In this document: piece after piece, positions 35,524 to 44,772 of the stretch | How positions within the stretch are numbered: position 1 is the first letter of the stretch | Layout: every line of letters begins with the position of its first letter | Assembly: GCA_023227835.1 (NCBI GenBank) | Contig: JALOCI010000007.1 | Span: 1-64,000 of the forward strand | From: Bacteroidales bacterium | GTDB taxonomy: Bacteria > Bacteroidota > Bacteroidia > Bacteroidales > UBA932 | Direction: 5' to 3' | Length of the DNA stretch: 64,000 bases | Notes under the pieces: generated by a model | Database searches by the model: none | What the model saw: only the letters and a program-made list of their open reading frames with translations | What the model was told of the DNA's origin: nothing | Position numbers and translations under genes: made by a program

Positions 35524-37395
35524 TTAAGCTTTTACTTCGGCCTGTTTTCTGCCGAATGAGTCATCAACTTTTATAAATGCTGTCACAGCTATAGTTGTAA
35601 CACAACATATCATTACCCACCAGAAGAAATTCTCATATCCGATAAGCTCCTGTAACCAGCCCGCCATCATACCCGGCATCATCATACCCAAAGCCATGAA
35701 GGCTGTGCATATTGCATAGTGAGCAGTTTTATGCTCACCCGCAGCAAAGTATATCATATAAAGCATGTAAGCTGTGAACCCGAATCCATACCCGAACTGT
35801 TCTATGAACACACAAAGGTTAATAATCACAAGACTTTCAGGCTGGAAAACACTTAGATACACAAACGTAGCACATGTGAGTGAAATACTCCAGGCCATCG
35901 GCCAAAGCCATTTTTTCAAACCTCCCTTTGCAGCTATTATACCTCCTATTATACCTCCGAGAGTAAGACCCAGAATACCTATTGTTCCATAAACAAGGCC
36001 AACCTGGCCTGTAGTAAGCCCCATACCGCCGACCTCTCTTGCATCAAGCAGGAACGGGGAGATCAGCTTTACAAGCTGTGCCTCGGGGAGTCTGTACAAA
36101 AGCAGGAATGCAATTGCAATCCATATCTGTTTCTTCTTGAAGAAAGAGGCAAAAGTCTCGAAAAACTCCTTGAAGATATTTCTTGCCGTAACCTCTTTAG
36201 CCGGTTTATCAGATGCCGGTTTCGGCAAGATGAACTTATGATATAGTGCAATCGCAAGGAAAAATCCCGCAAGGATAAAGAATGTCACGGACCAGGCAAA
36301 CGAGATGTTACCCGAAAGTCCCTTGAAAGAGGCTGATGTCTCGTGATCCAGCTTAGGATCTACCTGTACCAGAAGATATGCCGGTTTATCCCAGTTTTCC
36401 GATGTGAATGTCACCCTGTCTCCGTATGCCAGGAAAATACTTTTATCTCCTTTTTTCAGAGAGGTATTCAGTACAATCTTCTCTCCCTCTGCCGGAGCTT
36501 TGGAAAGTTTGACAGCAACAAGCTGTGCATTACCGCTCAGCTTCTGAACTTGTTTGCCCGTGTTATCCTCTCCGAAAGTCTTTTTAATAAAACCTCCGAG
36601 AGGTGTCGACACATTCCTTGTCCACCACGACTCCTCCTTTTCCATCTGGGCTTTACTCTTCTCTGCCTCTATAAAACCATTTGCGATATTGTGCTCAACA
36701 GCGTAGGCCTTAAGAATCGCGGCAGAATCCACTGTTACCGTATTCGTCCCCAGGTTTACAACCGGAGGATTGACCTCGAAAACATAATCAGAAGCCTCAG
36801 CCACTGTTGCATTTATTGCTGTATCCTCAGCAGGAAGTGTAAATGTTGATGCGTATTGAGGTCCGGCGTTTACCTGCAGCTCTGCCGGTTTTAATCCTGT
36901 GGATGACTCCAGCATCCCGGCTATGATTATCAACAGACCTTGTCCGGTAATTGTTGCTATCCTGTAGAATGTGCTTCTTATACCAACATACATAGCCTGG
37001 TCATGGCTGTCAAGGGCAAGCATATAAAAACCGTCAGCCGCTATGTCATGTGTTGCGGAACTGAATGCAATGAGCCAGAAGACAGCCAGAGTGAGTTGGA
37101 AAAAATTGCTTGCCGGAATAGTGAAAGCTATGCCTGCGAGACCGGCTCCGACAAGTATCTGCATGGCAACAACCCACCATCTCTTGGTTTTGAGAAGATC
37201 AATGAATGGGCTCCAGAAAGGTTTGATCACCCAGGGCAGGTATAGCCAGCTTGTATAGAGTGCTATATCTGTATTTGAGATACCTAACCTTTTGTACATT
37301 ATCACGGAGATAGTCATGACTGCAACGTACGGCAGTCCCTGAGCGAAATAGAGCGTTGGAATCCAAGCCCATGGAGATCTCTTCTTGCTGTTCAT
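35524..37395 (-). CDS. AmpG-like muropeptide MFS permease with a large soluble insert
   Basis: This 623-residue major facilitator resembles AmpG, which imports anhydro-muropeptides into the cytoplasm: the start (WIPTLYFAQGLPYVAVMTIS), SATHDIAADGFY and SWLYLPWVIKPFWSP are typical. About 180 residues between the first five to six helices and the rest (about 175-355) are hydrophilic and rich in beta and helical segments (NPPVVNLGTNTVTVDS), an insert absent from E. coli AmpG. It begins 17 bases after the SpoIID-like gene. The substrate may be GlcNAc-anhMurNAc or MurNAc; this is inferred from the neighbours. Confidence 0.85.
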   Translation of the reverse strand: MNSKKRSPWAWIPTLYFAQGLPYVAVMTISVIMYKRLGISNTDIALYTSWLYLPWVIKPFWSPFIDLLKTKRWWVVAMQILVGAGLAGIAFTIPASNFFQLTLAVFWLIAFSSATHDIAADGFYMLALDSHDQAMYVGIRSTFYRIATITGQGLLIIIAGMLESSTGLKPAELQVNAGPQYASTFTLPAEDTAINATVAEASDYVFEVNPPVVNLGTNTVTVDSAAILKAYAVEHNIANGFIEAEKSKAQMEKEESWWTRNVSTPLGGFIKKTFGEDNTGKQVQKLSGNAQLVAVKLSKAPAEGEKIVLNTSLKKGDKSIFLAYGDRVTFTSENWDKPAYLLVQVDPKLDHETSASFKGLSGNISFAWSVTFFILAGFFLAIALYHKFILPKPASDKPAKEVTARNIFKEFFETFASFFKKKQIWIAIAFLLLYRLPEAQLVKLISPFLLDAREVGGMGLTTGQVGLVYGTIGILGLTLGGIIGGIIAAKGGLKKWLWPMAWSISLTCATFVYLSVFQPESLVIINLCVFIEQFGYGFGFTAYMLYMIYFAAGEHKTAHYAICTAFMALGMMMPGMMAGWLQELIGYENFFWWVMICCVTTIAVTAFIKVDDSFGRKQAEVKA

Positions 37396-37412
37396 CTTAT
37401 AAGGTTTATTTA

Positions 37413-38729
37413 TTAATACTTTTTCTCAATTGATGCCCCCACAAAATAGTGGAGCAAAATCTCATCATACTTGTATCCTCTCTCTCCCATAACCGCTGCC
37501 CCTATCTGGCAAAGTCCGACACCGTGGCCCCAGCCGGCTCCTTTCAATACAAATCTGCCCGGTACACCCTTGCTGTTCATGTCTAGTTTTACAATCATGA
37601 AAGCAGATGAATAGAGATGTGATTCAGAAAGAGTTCTTCTTATCTCCAGCTCCTTCCCTATTGTTCTGGTTCGTTTGCTACCTACTATTTTAAGTTTCAC
37701 CAGTCTGCCTGATGTCCCTCTCTCAACAGGCACCAGATCCAGGATATCACCGTAATCTACGCCGGATCTTTTCAGAATAAGTGCAGATAACTCTTTTTGC
37801 TTATAGGTGACACTCCATCGGTAAAAGTTTGTGGTTTCCTGGTCATAGTTATTCAGAACCTGTGACAATATATTCTTGTCTGTTGTGTTGCAGAAAGCCT
37901 CCGGAGAGGAGAGAATCCACTCTCTTGCATTAAGCTCAACTGTAAGGTCCAGAATATCTGTATTTGTCTTGCTGTCTCTCTTTTTAACGAGATACGGATG
38001 ATCTACATTCTCCCAACAGTTGCCGAACTCTTCAAAAATACCGCCACAACTCTTTGAATATCTTGCGTCACATATCTTCCCGTCATACATAAGCAACTGC
38101 CCTCTTGTCTGGTTGATTGCCTCTTTAACAATCTCGGTAGAAGCTCTTGTTATGCCCTGATAACGCTGACAATGGTCGTCGGCACAAATATCGAACCTTG
38201 TGTGATCCTCCCGGTCATACCATTTTATAAGCTCTTTTGGAGTCTCATGCATGGTAGTGTACTTCTGTTCGGATTTTGTTATCTCTTTGTTTTTTTGAAT
38301 CTGAGCCATGAGCCATGATCTTGATATGACCGCATGGGCCTTCAGAAGCTCAAGGGAAGCTGTGGCACTCATCTCTGATGATATTACAGATGTAAGGTAC
38401 TCTTCAATCCCAAGAAGATTAATTGCAGTTATTTTGTTATCCTCGACAATAAATTTCAAAGCACCCCTGAATGTCTGATTCTCCTTTCTTTCCCAATGAA
38501 AATTAATCCCGATTGTAACATTCAGAAGCTCAAATGATGCTTGTTGTTTATCCTTAGGCTCAAACAGGAGCTCTTCATATAACTCACCCATCCACTCAAT
38601 CTTCTCCTCGGCGAATTTTACAATCTGGCTACCTTCCACATCCTTGCCTTTGCATACAAATGCAGTGTTCAGCCCGAACTCTATCTGAGGCTCAAACATT
38701 ATACCTACGCTAACTTCCGGCTCTGTCAT
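37413..38729 (-). CDS. SpoIID/LytB-domain protein
   Basis: This 438-residue protein has the SpoIID domain of peptidoglycan lytic transglycosylases that act on peptide-free strands: GIEEYLTSVISSEMSATAS with the catalytic-type Glu in SSEM (about 130), HAVISRSWLMAQ, and GWGHGVGLCQIGA (about 405). It lacks any N-terminal signal peptide, which is odd for a wall enzyme; the true start could lie elsewhere, but the operon spacing (5 bases from DUF4922) supports this one. SpoIID outside spore formers is common in Bacteroidetes; no sporulation is implied. Cytoplasmic action on imported glycan is conceivable. Confidence 0.85.
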   Translation of the reverse strand: MTEPEVSVGIMFEPQIEFGLNTAFVCKGKDVEGSQIVKFAEEKIEWMGELYEELLFEPKDKQQASFELLNVTIGINFHWERKENQTFRGALKFIVEDNKITAINLLGIEEYLTSVISSEMSATASLELLKAHAVISRSWLMAQIQKNKEITKSEQKYTTMHETPKELIKWYDREDHTRFDICADDHCQRYQGITRASTEIVKEAINQTRGQLLMYDGKICDARYSKSCGGIFEEFGNCWENVDHPYLVKKRDSKTNTDILDLTVELNAREWILSSPEAFCNTTDKNILSQVLNNYDQETTNFYRWSVTYKQKELSALILKRSGVDYGDILDLVPVERGTSGRLVKLKIVGSKRTRTIGKELEIRRTLSESHLYSSAFMIVKLDMNSKGVPGRFVLKGAGWGHGVGLCQIGAAVMGERGYKYDEILLHYFVGASIEKKY

Positions 38730-38734
38730 GACTA

Positions 38735-39685
38735 TTATAGTGTTGATTTAATTTTTTCTATTACACCTTCAAACTCCTCTCTGGAGATCAGGATTTCCGA
38801 AAGAATGGAACTGATGTCCGCTTCTGTAATTTTATTAAAGTCCTTCTCCAGCGGGGTAATGAAAACCCCTCCAAGATCCACGGATGCCGGGCTTATCAAA
38901 ATATTGTCCTCTCCCTCTTTGAAAAAGCACTCAGGTCTGTGTTTACTCCTGAGATAAATAATTGCAGCCCAGGAACCTTTATCATACCAGCAAAGTATGT
39001 TCAGCATCGGTTCCGACTCCCCCTCTTTAACATTCAATGATGAATATATCTTATCAAAGACTTGGGTGGCATCCTCAATCGATGTGGATTCCATCACAAT
39101 CACTCCGTTCATCACAGAGGTCAGTTGACTCAAAGTCGTTTTAGGGTTATGGTAGAAAACCTTCATTTTGAGAGGAGCACTCTCGATAGGCATAAATCCC
39201 TTGATACCTGCCTGGAAGTGAAAATGGTCAGGGGCTGAGGCACCGCACTTTGGCCCGTTGTAGAAAATTGTATAATCGGACAATTGCCTTGCAAGCTCGA
39301 GCATAGCATCGAACCTTCCTTTTATAAGCTGATTCTGATGAGACTCCATCGGAATTGTCAGATGCCTTGAAAAAATCGGGAAAGGGTTTATCAATACAGT
39401 ATAGTGATCCTTTCCCTTATAGAGAAAGTCAATACCCCTCTGTACAGCAGGTCTGTTCTCCTTGCAAAGGAAACACTTGCGTTCCTGAATAGATTTCGCA
39501 TCTACTTTTGCTGCAGATGATACTATTCTGGCCGGGTTGAACTGTACCTTGAAAGGAAATCCGTCAACCTGAATCTCTTTTGCCAGAACTCCGTCAAGTG
39601 CCTTATAGTTATTGTTCGCTTGTTCCCATGAGGCAAATTGCTCTTCGAAAAGCTCCTTTACCATTTCAGTATTGATCTCAGACAT
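38735..39685 (-). CDS. DUF4922 protein, HIT/GalT-like nucleotidyltransferase
   Basis: The start at 39685 gives 316 residues (MSEINTEMVKELFE); a longer frame to 39769 overlaps the glycosyltransferase gene and is rejected. The sequence carries a HIT-type motif PDHFHFQAG (about 165) with a preceding NPFPIFSRHLTIP block, as in the DUF4922 family related to galactose-1-phosphate uridylyltransferases and GDP-sugar phosphorylases, plus CFLCKENR near residue 65. This suggests nucleotide transfer to or from a sugar phosphate. It lies 4 bases after the glycosyltransferase gene. The substrate is unknown. Confidence 0.8.
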   Translation of the reverse strand: MSEINTEMVKELFEEQFASWEQANNNYKALDGVLAKEIQVDGFPFKVQFNPARIVSSAAKVDAKSIQERKCFLCKENRPAVQRGIDFLYKGKDHYTVLINPFPIFSRHLTIPMESHQNQLIKGRFDAMLELARQLSDYTIFYNGPKCGASAPDHFHFQAGIKGFMPIESAPLKMKVFYHNPKTTLSQLTSVMNGVIVMESTSIEDATQVFDKIYSSLNVKEGESEPMLNILCWYDKGSWAAIIYLRSKHRPECFFKEGEDNILISPASVDLGGVFITPLEKDFNKITEADISSILSEILISREEFEGVIEKIKSTL

Positions 39686-39689
39686 CGGA

Positions 39690-41156
39690 TTACCTCTTGT
39701 TTTTGTTGAGAGAAATCCTTGCCTGAAGTTCCCATGTCCTGATCCTGTCCTTATATGTGTTATGAGCATTCATCTTAACGATGTCCAATGCTGCATCCGA
39801 ATTCCCGTCCCAACGGCGGCAATGGTAAAGCACATCATATATTCTTCCGATCTGGTACTCTCTTGAGATATTTAGTCCCAATGCGTAATCCTCTCCATAA
39901 CTTGTATTAGGAACCTTTATCTCCCTCAGGACAGGTGTATAGAATGCTCTCGGAGCACCCAGCCCGTTAATACGGAGAGCATTGTTCCTGCCGTTCTCCG
40001 GAGTCCACTCTTTATGGTCGATTATACCCGGGGCAATCATCTCCATATTGAAATTAGTCATCATATATGTTCCGACAACCATGGCGCAGTTTTGGGCATA
40101 AAACGAATCAACAACTTTCTGAAGAGTATTCTCATCCGAGTATATATCATCACTATCAAGCTGTACTGCAAATTTTCCGCATTTAGGATGGTGCACACCG
40201 GCATTCCAACAGCCTCCGATTCCAAGGTCGTTACGCTCAGGAACAAGGTGAATAAGTCTCTCATCTCCGGCAAATTGCTCTATCGCCTCATACGTTCCGT
40301 CTGTAGAGTGGTTGTCTATGACTATCAGGTTAAATTTGAACGATGTCTTTTGTTTCAGTACAGATGTAATAGCATCTTTCACTGTCTTTATCCTGTTAAA
40401 TACAGGTATAATAACCGAAGCCTCGTATTCAAAGTTATTCTCCGAAAACTCTATATGTTTGAATTTCGGCTCAAGATAACCTCCGATCTCTTTAAGGTGA
40501 TCCGTGCAGACAGCCTCCATCTCAACCTGCACACCCCTGTTCTTAGGATCTACATAATCAAAAATCTTCTCGCCAGATTTTCTTGTATCCTGCTCTACCT
40601 CTGTGTACAGATATTCATTAATGTGAACCAACTCTCCCTTTTGAGAAACTTTCAGCCTTAAATCATAAAGAGCGGCAAATTTATAATCCACTTTCATTCT
40701 TGATACAGCATCCTTAAGAGCAGAGGCTCTGTAAAGCAGCACTGACCCGAAATTAAAATCATCCCTAAGACTTCCCTGCTGATATGTTATAACAGGGCAA
40801 GCGCTTCTTTTTCCTTCAATTACCTGATAGTGATCTGAATACACCATATCGGCAGAACTGTCCCCTGCAAGCTTCACCATTCTCTCTAAAGCAAACATTC
40901 CCAGTTCCAGTGTGGATTCCTTTGTATAGATAAGTGTAAATTCCGCATCCGATCTCTCTGCAATTTTTCTCATCGCCGGAGTGCATTTCATTGACTCAAC
41001 ATGTATTATCTCGCAACCATCCAATGGCCTTGCTTCCGGATTGACAGACATAAGATAAATCTTCGACACTGAAGAATTCTCTCTTAGTCCTTTAACTGTC
41101 TCTTTTACTTGCACTTCATCCTGATAAGGTATAAAGCAGTTTACCTTGCTTGACAT
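39690..41156 (-). CDS. Glycosyltransferase family 2 protein with two GT-A-like domains
   Basis: The 488-residue protein has a C-terminal GT2 domain with SVIIPVFNRIKTVKDAI (about 250), DNHSTDGT, and the metal-binding QLDSDD (about 340), plus an N-terminal half (about 1-220) that looks like a second, degenerate GT-A domain (YSDHYQVIEG). No membrane segment is present, so it is cytoplasmic. It is the first gene of the five-gene leftward operon. Family assignment is firm; a role in a glycan made from recycled sugar is only suggested by the neighbours. Confidence 0.85.
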   Translation of the reverse strand: MSSKVNCFIPYQDEVQVKETVKGLRENSSVSKIYLMSVNPEARPLDGCEIIHVESMKCTPAMRKIAERSDAEFTLIYTKESTLELGMFALERMVKLAGDSSADMVYSDHYQVIEGKRSACPVITYQQGSLRDDFNFGSVLLYRASALKDAVSRMKVDYKFAALYDLRLKVSQKGELVHINEYLYTEVEQDTRKSGEKIFDYVDPKNRGVQVEMEAVCTDHLKEIGGYLEPKFKHIEFSENNFEYEASVIIPVFNRIKTVKDAITSVLKQKTSFKFNLIVIDNHSTDGTYEAIEQFAGDERLIHLVPERNDLGIGGCWNAGVHHPKCGKFAVQLDSDDIYSDENTLQKVVDSFYAQNCAMVVGTYMMTNFNMEMIAPGIIDHKEWTPENGRNNALRINGLGAPRAFYTPVLREIKVPNTSYGEDYALGLNISREYQIGRIYDVLYHCRRWDGNSDAALDIVKMNAHNTYKDRIRTWELQARISLNKNKR

Positions 41157-41361
41157 ATAAATTTCGTGTATTTAGTTTCAAAAATGTGTTCGCTAAGGTA
41201 ATAATATTAGCAACAAATACAAAGCCACCAATCTAATAATCTGTTTAACTGAACATTAAGCTCAGGTACAAAGTAAAAGTCATTTTGGATTTTTATTATG
41301 ACAGAACCTTATGATTGCAAGATTGTTTAAGATAATTGGCCTACAATTACAGAAAAAAGAG

Positions 41362-41369
41362 TAATTTCG
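41362..41369 (+). promoter_or_regulatory. Possible -7 box of the nad operon
   Basis: TAATTTCG is one base off TAnnTTTG, 20 bases before the nadB start; an ATTGG sequence lies about 22 bases upstream. The 232-base gap from 41157 to 41388 holds no other recognisable element. Confidence 0.3.
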
Positions 41370-41388
41370 CGGCTCATTAAGATCAAAA

Positions 41389-42963
41389 ATGCACCGATAC
41401 GACTATATTATTGTAGGGAGCGGGCTTGCGGGTTTATACGCATCGTACAGAGCATCTCTTTACGGCAGGGTTGCCTTGATTACAAAATCTACAGTCAGGG
41501 AGAGTAATTCATATTATGCACAGGGCGGAATTGCCGCAGTCACAGACGAAGAGGACCGTCCGGCATTTCACTTTGATGACACTGTTACTGCAGGGAGAGG
41601 CTTATGCGATTATAATGCCGTTGATATTCTTGTCAATGAGGGTCCGCACAGAATTGTCGACCTTGTCAGGGACGGAATGAAGTTCGACATGCTTGGGGAC
41701 AGTTTTGCCCTTGGACTTGAGGGTGGACACCATATGAGAAGAATACTTCATGCAGGAGGCGATGTCACCGGCATGAAGATTACAAATTTCATGATAGAAA
41801 AGGTTCTTGCTGACAAGAATATAATTTTATTCGAGAATCACACTGTTCTTTCGATCATTCAGGAAGGAGGCAAGTGTTATGGTGTCAGGACATGGAATTC
41901 AGAGACAGAGGGTGAGGAATTATTTATAGGAAATTATACATTTCTTGCTTCCGGTGGCGCCTCTGCAATCTTTAAAAGAACAACAAATCCTCACACAACG
42001 ACCGGAGATGGAATAGCTCTTGCCTATGAGGCTGACTGCAAAATTGCAGACATGGAGTTCATACAGTTCCACCCGACAGCTTTATATACAGAAACAGACA
42101 AGACATTTCTCATAAGCGAGGCCGTTCGTGGAGAGGGAGCCCATCTGCTTAATCTTAAAGGAGAAAGGTTTATGCCGGCTATTCACGAGCTTGCAGAACT
42201 GGCTCCGCGAGATGTTGTGGCAAGGTCTATTTTCAGGCAGATACTTCAGCAGGATGAGCCTTATGTTTACCTTTCTCTTAAGCACATCGATCCTGAAAGA
42301 ATCAGAAGCCGTTTCCCGAATATTTTCGAGAAATGCAGACAGCTTGGGATAGACATGACGGACAAAATACCGGTTGCCCCGGCTGCTCATTATATGGTCG
42401 GAGGAGTCCGGAGTGATGTCAACGGAAGGACAAACATCGGCAATCTCTATGTATGCGGGGAGTTGGCATCGACAGGCATTATGGGTGCAAACCGTCTTGC
42501 TTCCAACTCGCTCCTTGAATGTCTTGTTTTCGGATACAGAGCTGTCGAAGATACCCGGAAGAACTCAAAAGAAGATGAGAGTGTATATACACCGGAATTT
42601 CAGCTCAAATTCCGTAAAGATCCGTCAAAAGAGGATATGTTCCAATCCCTCAAAGCCAGGATATCAGATCTCATGAATGATAATGCCGGAATTATAAGAA
42701 ATGACAAATTACTTTCAGAAGGCATTGAGATTCTTAAAAAGGAAAAAGAGGCACTTGGTTCGGATAAAGATGAGTATTACACACTTTTAAGCTATAACCT
42801 CATTACCGTTGCCGAGCTGATCATAAAACCGGCACAATACAGAAAAGAGAGCCGTGGCGGCCATTACAGAGAGGATTATCCTCATGAGGAAAACATTTTC
42901 GTAAAACACATCATCCAGCAGAAAGACAAGCCGATAACGGCAATTCCCGTGGATGTAAAATAA
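41389..42963 (+). CDS. nadB: L-aspartate oxidase
   Basis: NadB oxidises L-aspartate to iminoaspartate, the first step of NAD synthesis. The 524-residue protein has the FAD-binding motif DYIIVGSGLAGLYAS at the N-terminus, SYYAQGGIAAV, EFIQFHPTAL and the RGEGAHL / LASNSLLECLVFG segments of the succinate dehydrogenase/fumarate reductase flavoprotein family. The length is normal. It is followed after 11 bases by nadC. Confidence 0.96.
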   Translation: MHRYDYIIVGSGLAGLYASYRASLYGRVALITKSTVRESNSYYAQGGIAAVTDEEDRPAFHFDDTVTAGRGLCDYNAVDILVNEGPHRIVDLVRDGMKFDMLGDSFALGLEGGHHMRRILHAGGDVTGMKITNFMIEKVLADKNIILFENHTVLSIIQEGGKCYGVRTWNSETEGEELFIGNYTFLASGGASAIFKRTTNPHTTTGDGIALAYEADCKIADMEFIQFHPTALYTETDKTFLISEAVRGEGAHLLNLKGERFMPAIHELAELAPRDVVARSIFRQILQQDEPYVYLSLKHIDPERIRSRFPNIFEKCRQLGIDMTDKIPVAPAAHYMVGGVRSDVNGRTNIGNLYVCGELASTGIMGANRLASNSLLECLVFGYRAVEDTRKNSKEDESVYTPEFQLKFRKDPSKEDMFQSLKARISDLMNDNAGIIRNDKLLSEGIEILKKEKEALGSDKDEYYTLLSYNLITVAELIIKPAQYRKESRGGHYREDYPHEENIFVKHIIQQKDKPITAIPVDVK

Positions 42964-42974
42964 ACATATACCAT

Positions 42975-43817
42975 ATGGAGAGAGAATATCTGATAGACAA
43001 GATAATATCCCTCGCAATTGAAGAGGATATAAATACAGGAGACATAACCACTAATGCCCTGATTCCTGAAGAATCTAAAGCTACTGCAGAGATGACGGCC
43101 AAGGCCTCCGGAATTGTGTCCGGCCTTGATATAGCGGTAAGAGTATTCAAACATCTTGACAATACTGCCGTATGGACTCCTCTCGTGAAAGAGGGGGAGA
43201 GGGTTTCAAAAGGAGACAAGATTGCACGGATTGAGGGCAGCTATCGTGCACTGCTCACAGCAGAACGTACTGCACTTAACATTCTACAAAGAATGTCCGG
43301 CATAGCGACTGCTACATCTGTATATGTAAAAGAACTTGAAGGGACAACAACCAGATTGTTGGACACTCGCAAGACTGCTCCCGGAATGAGACTGCTTGAC
43401 AAGATGGCAGTAAAGGCGGGAGGCGCAACCAACCATAGAATGGGGCTGTATGATATGGCTCTTATAAAAGACAACCATATCAAAGTTGCAGGAGGCATCA
43501 CAAATGCCGTAAAACAAGTCAGAGCCTCAGTTCCTGCAGGGATAAAGATTGAAGTCGAGGTTACCGATTTAAATGAAACCAGGGAAGCTCTTGCTGCAGG
43601 AGCAGAGATTATAATGCTGGACAACATGAGTAATGAAACCATGGCGGAAGCAGTAAGAATCATTGACAGGAAAGCCGAAACCGAAGCTTCCGGGAACATG
43701 AATGTTCAGCGATTAAAAGAGGTAGCAGCCACAGGTGTGGACTATATAAGCGTGGGAGCCCTGACTCACTCGGTTACAGCTTTGGATATTAGCATGAACA
43801 TAGTACCAAAACAATAA
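42975..43817 (+). CDS. nadC: Nicotinate-nucleotide pyrophosphorylase (carboxylating)
   Basis: NadC converts quinolinate and PRPP to nicotinate mononucleotide. The 280-residue protein has the quinolinate phosphoribosyltransferase pattern EEDINTGDITT near the N-terminus, ERTALNILQRMSGIAT, and LDTRKTAPGMRLLDKMAV, followed by KDNHI. It lies between nadB and nadA with gaps of 11 and 10 bases, so all three are one operon. Confidence 0.96.
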   Translation: MEREYLIDKIISLAIEEDINTGDITTNALIPEESKATAEMTAKASGIVSGLDIAVRVFKHLDNTAVWTPLVKEGERVSKGDKIARIEGSYRALLTAERTALNILQRMSGIATATSVYVKELEGTTTRLLDTRKTAPGMRLLDKMAVKAGGATNHRMGLYDMALIKDNHIKVAGGITNAVKQVRASVPAGIKIEVEVTDLNETREALAAGAEIIMLDNMSNETMAEAVRIIDRKAETEASGNMNVQRLKEVAATGVDYISVGALTHSVTALDISMNIVPKQ

Positions 43818-43827
43818 TAGATATCTG

Positions 43828-44751
43828 ATGGATAAGAAAGGGATAATAGAGCGCATCCTTCAACTGAAAAAGGAGAAAAACGCCGTTATACTTGCCCACT
43901 ACTATACAAACCCGGAAATACAGGACATTTGTGACTTTCTTGGTGATTCGCTCGGCTTGTCTCAAGAGGCCGGGAAAACCGATGCCGGAATCATTCTTTT
44001 CTGCGGGGTAAATTTCATGGCAGAGACTGCATCAATAATATCTCCCGACAAAAAGGTTATTGTTCCTGATATAACAGCCGGATGCTCTCTTGCAGAGAGT
44101 ATCACAGGGGAAGATCTTGCAGAGTGGAAAGCCGCGAATCCCGATGGGGTTGTAGTGGCTTATGTAAATACAACTGCAGAGGTAAAGGCATACACAGATA
44201 TATGTTGCACTTCAGCCAACGCCCTTAAGGTTGTAGAGTCAATCCCTGAGAGTAAAAAGATACTTTTCGTACCTGACAGACACCTCGGGAATTATATCAA
44301 TATCAAGACCGGCAGGAATATGGAATTGTGGTTTGGCGACTGCTGTGTACACGACCGCTTTAACTCTAAGATGGTAAAAGAGATGGCCGCGTTATATCCT
44401 GAGGCGGACATTCTTATACATCCAGAAAGCAGCTGTTCGGGAGACGAAGAGATTCTCAATATGCCTAATGCATATTTTTACTCTACAAGTGGTATGGTAA
44501 AACATGCTGCAAAGTCAGATAAGAAACAGTTCATAATTGCAACTGAAAAGGAGATCATCCACTATATGCAGAAAACCATTCCGGGTAAAGAGTTCATACC
44601 TATCAACTCAAAAGCAGTTTGTGGTCACATGAAAAAGGCAACTCTCGAAAAGGTATTGAAAGCTCTGGAGGAAGAAAGTCCGGAGATCAAAGTCCCTGCT
44701 GAAATCCGCGACAGAGCCTGGATTCCTATCAAACGCATGCTGGAACTCTGA
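43828..44751 (+). CDS. nadA: Quinolinate synthase
   Basis: NadA condenses iminoaspartate with dihydroxyacetone phosphate to quinolinate with a [4Fe-4S] cluster. The 307-residue protein shows VILAHYYTNPEIQD, GDSLGLSQEA, FCGVNFMAETA, and cysteines for cluster binding in ICCTSANA, ESSCSGDEE and KAVCGHMKK. The order nadB-nadC-nadA completes the de novo branch in one operon. It converges on the DUF4353 gene with 21 bases between stops. Confidence 0.96.
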   Translation: MDKKGIIERILQLKKEKNAVILAHYYTNPEIQDICDFLGDSLGLSQEAGKTDAGIILFCGVNFMAETASIISPDKKVIVPDITAGCSLAESITGEDLAEWKAANPDGVVVAYVNTTAEVKAYTDICCTSANALKVVESIPESKKILFVPDRHLGNYINIKTGRNMELWFGDCCVHDRFNSKMVKEMAALYPEADILIHPESSCSGDEEILNMPNAYFYSTSGMVKHAAKSDKKQFIIATEKEIIHYMQKTIPGKEFIPINSKAVCGHMKKATLEKVLKALEEESPEIKVPAEIRDRAWIPIKRMLEL

Positions 44752-44772
44752 TCTCTCTTTCCTTCAAGTATT

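Noticed and set aside
37413..38729. Sporulation gene
   Set aside because: SpoIID domains occur widely in non-sporulating Bacteroidota; no other sporulation gene is present.
41157..41388. Riboswitch upstream of nadB
   Set aside because: No conserved stem-loop or NAD-type riboswitch pattern could be found in the gap.
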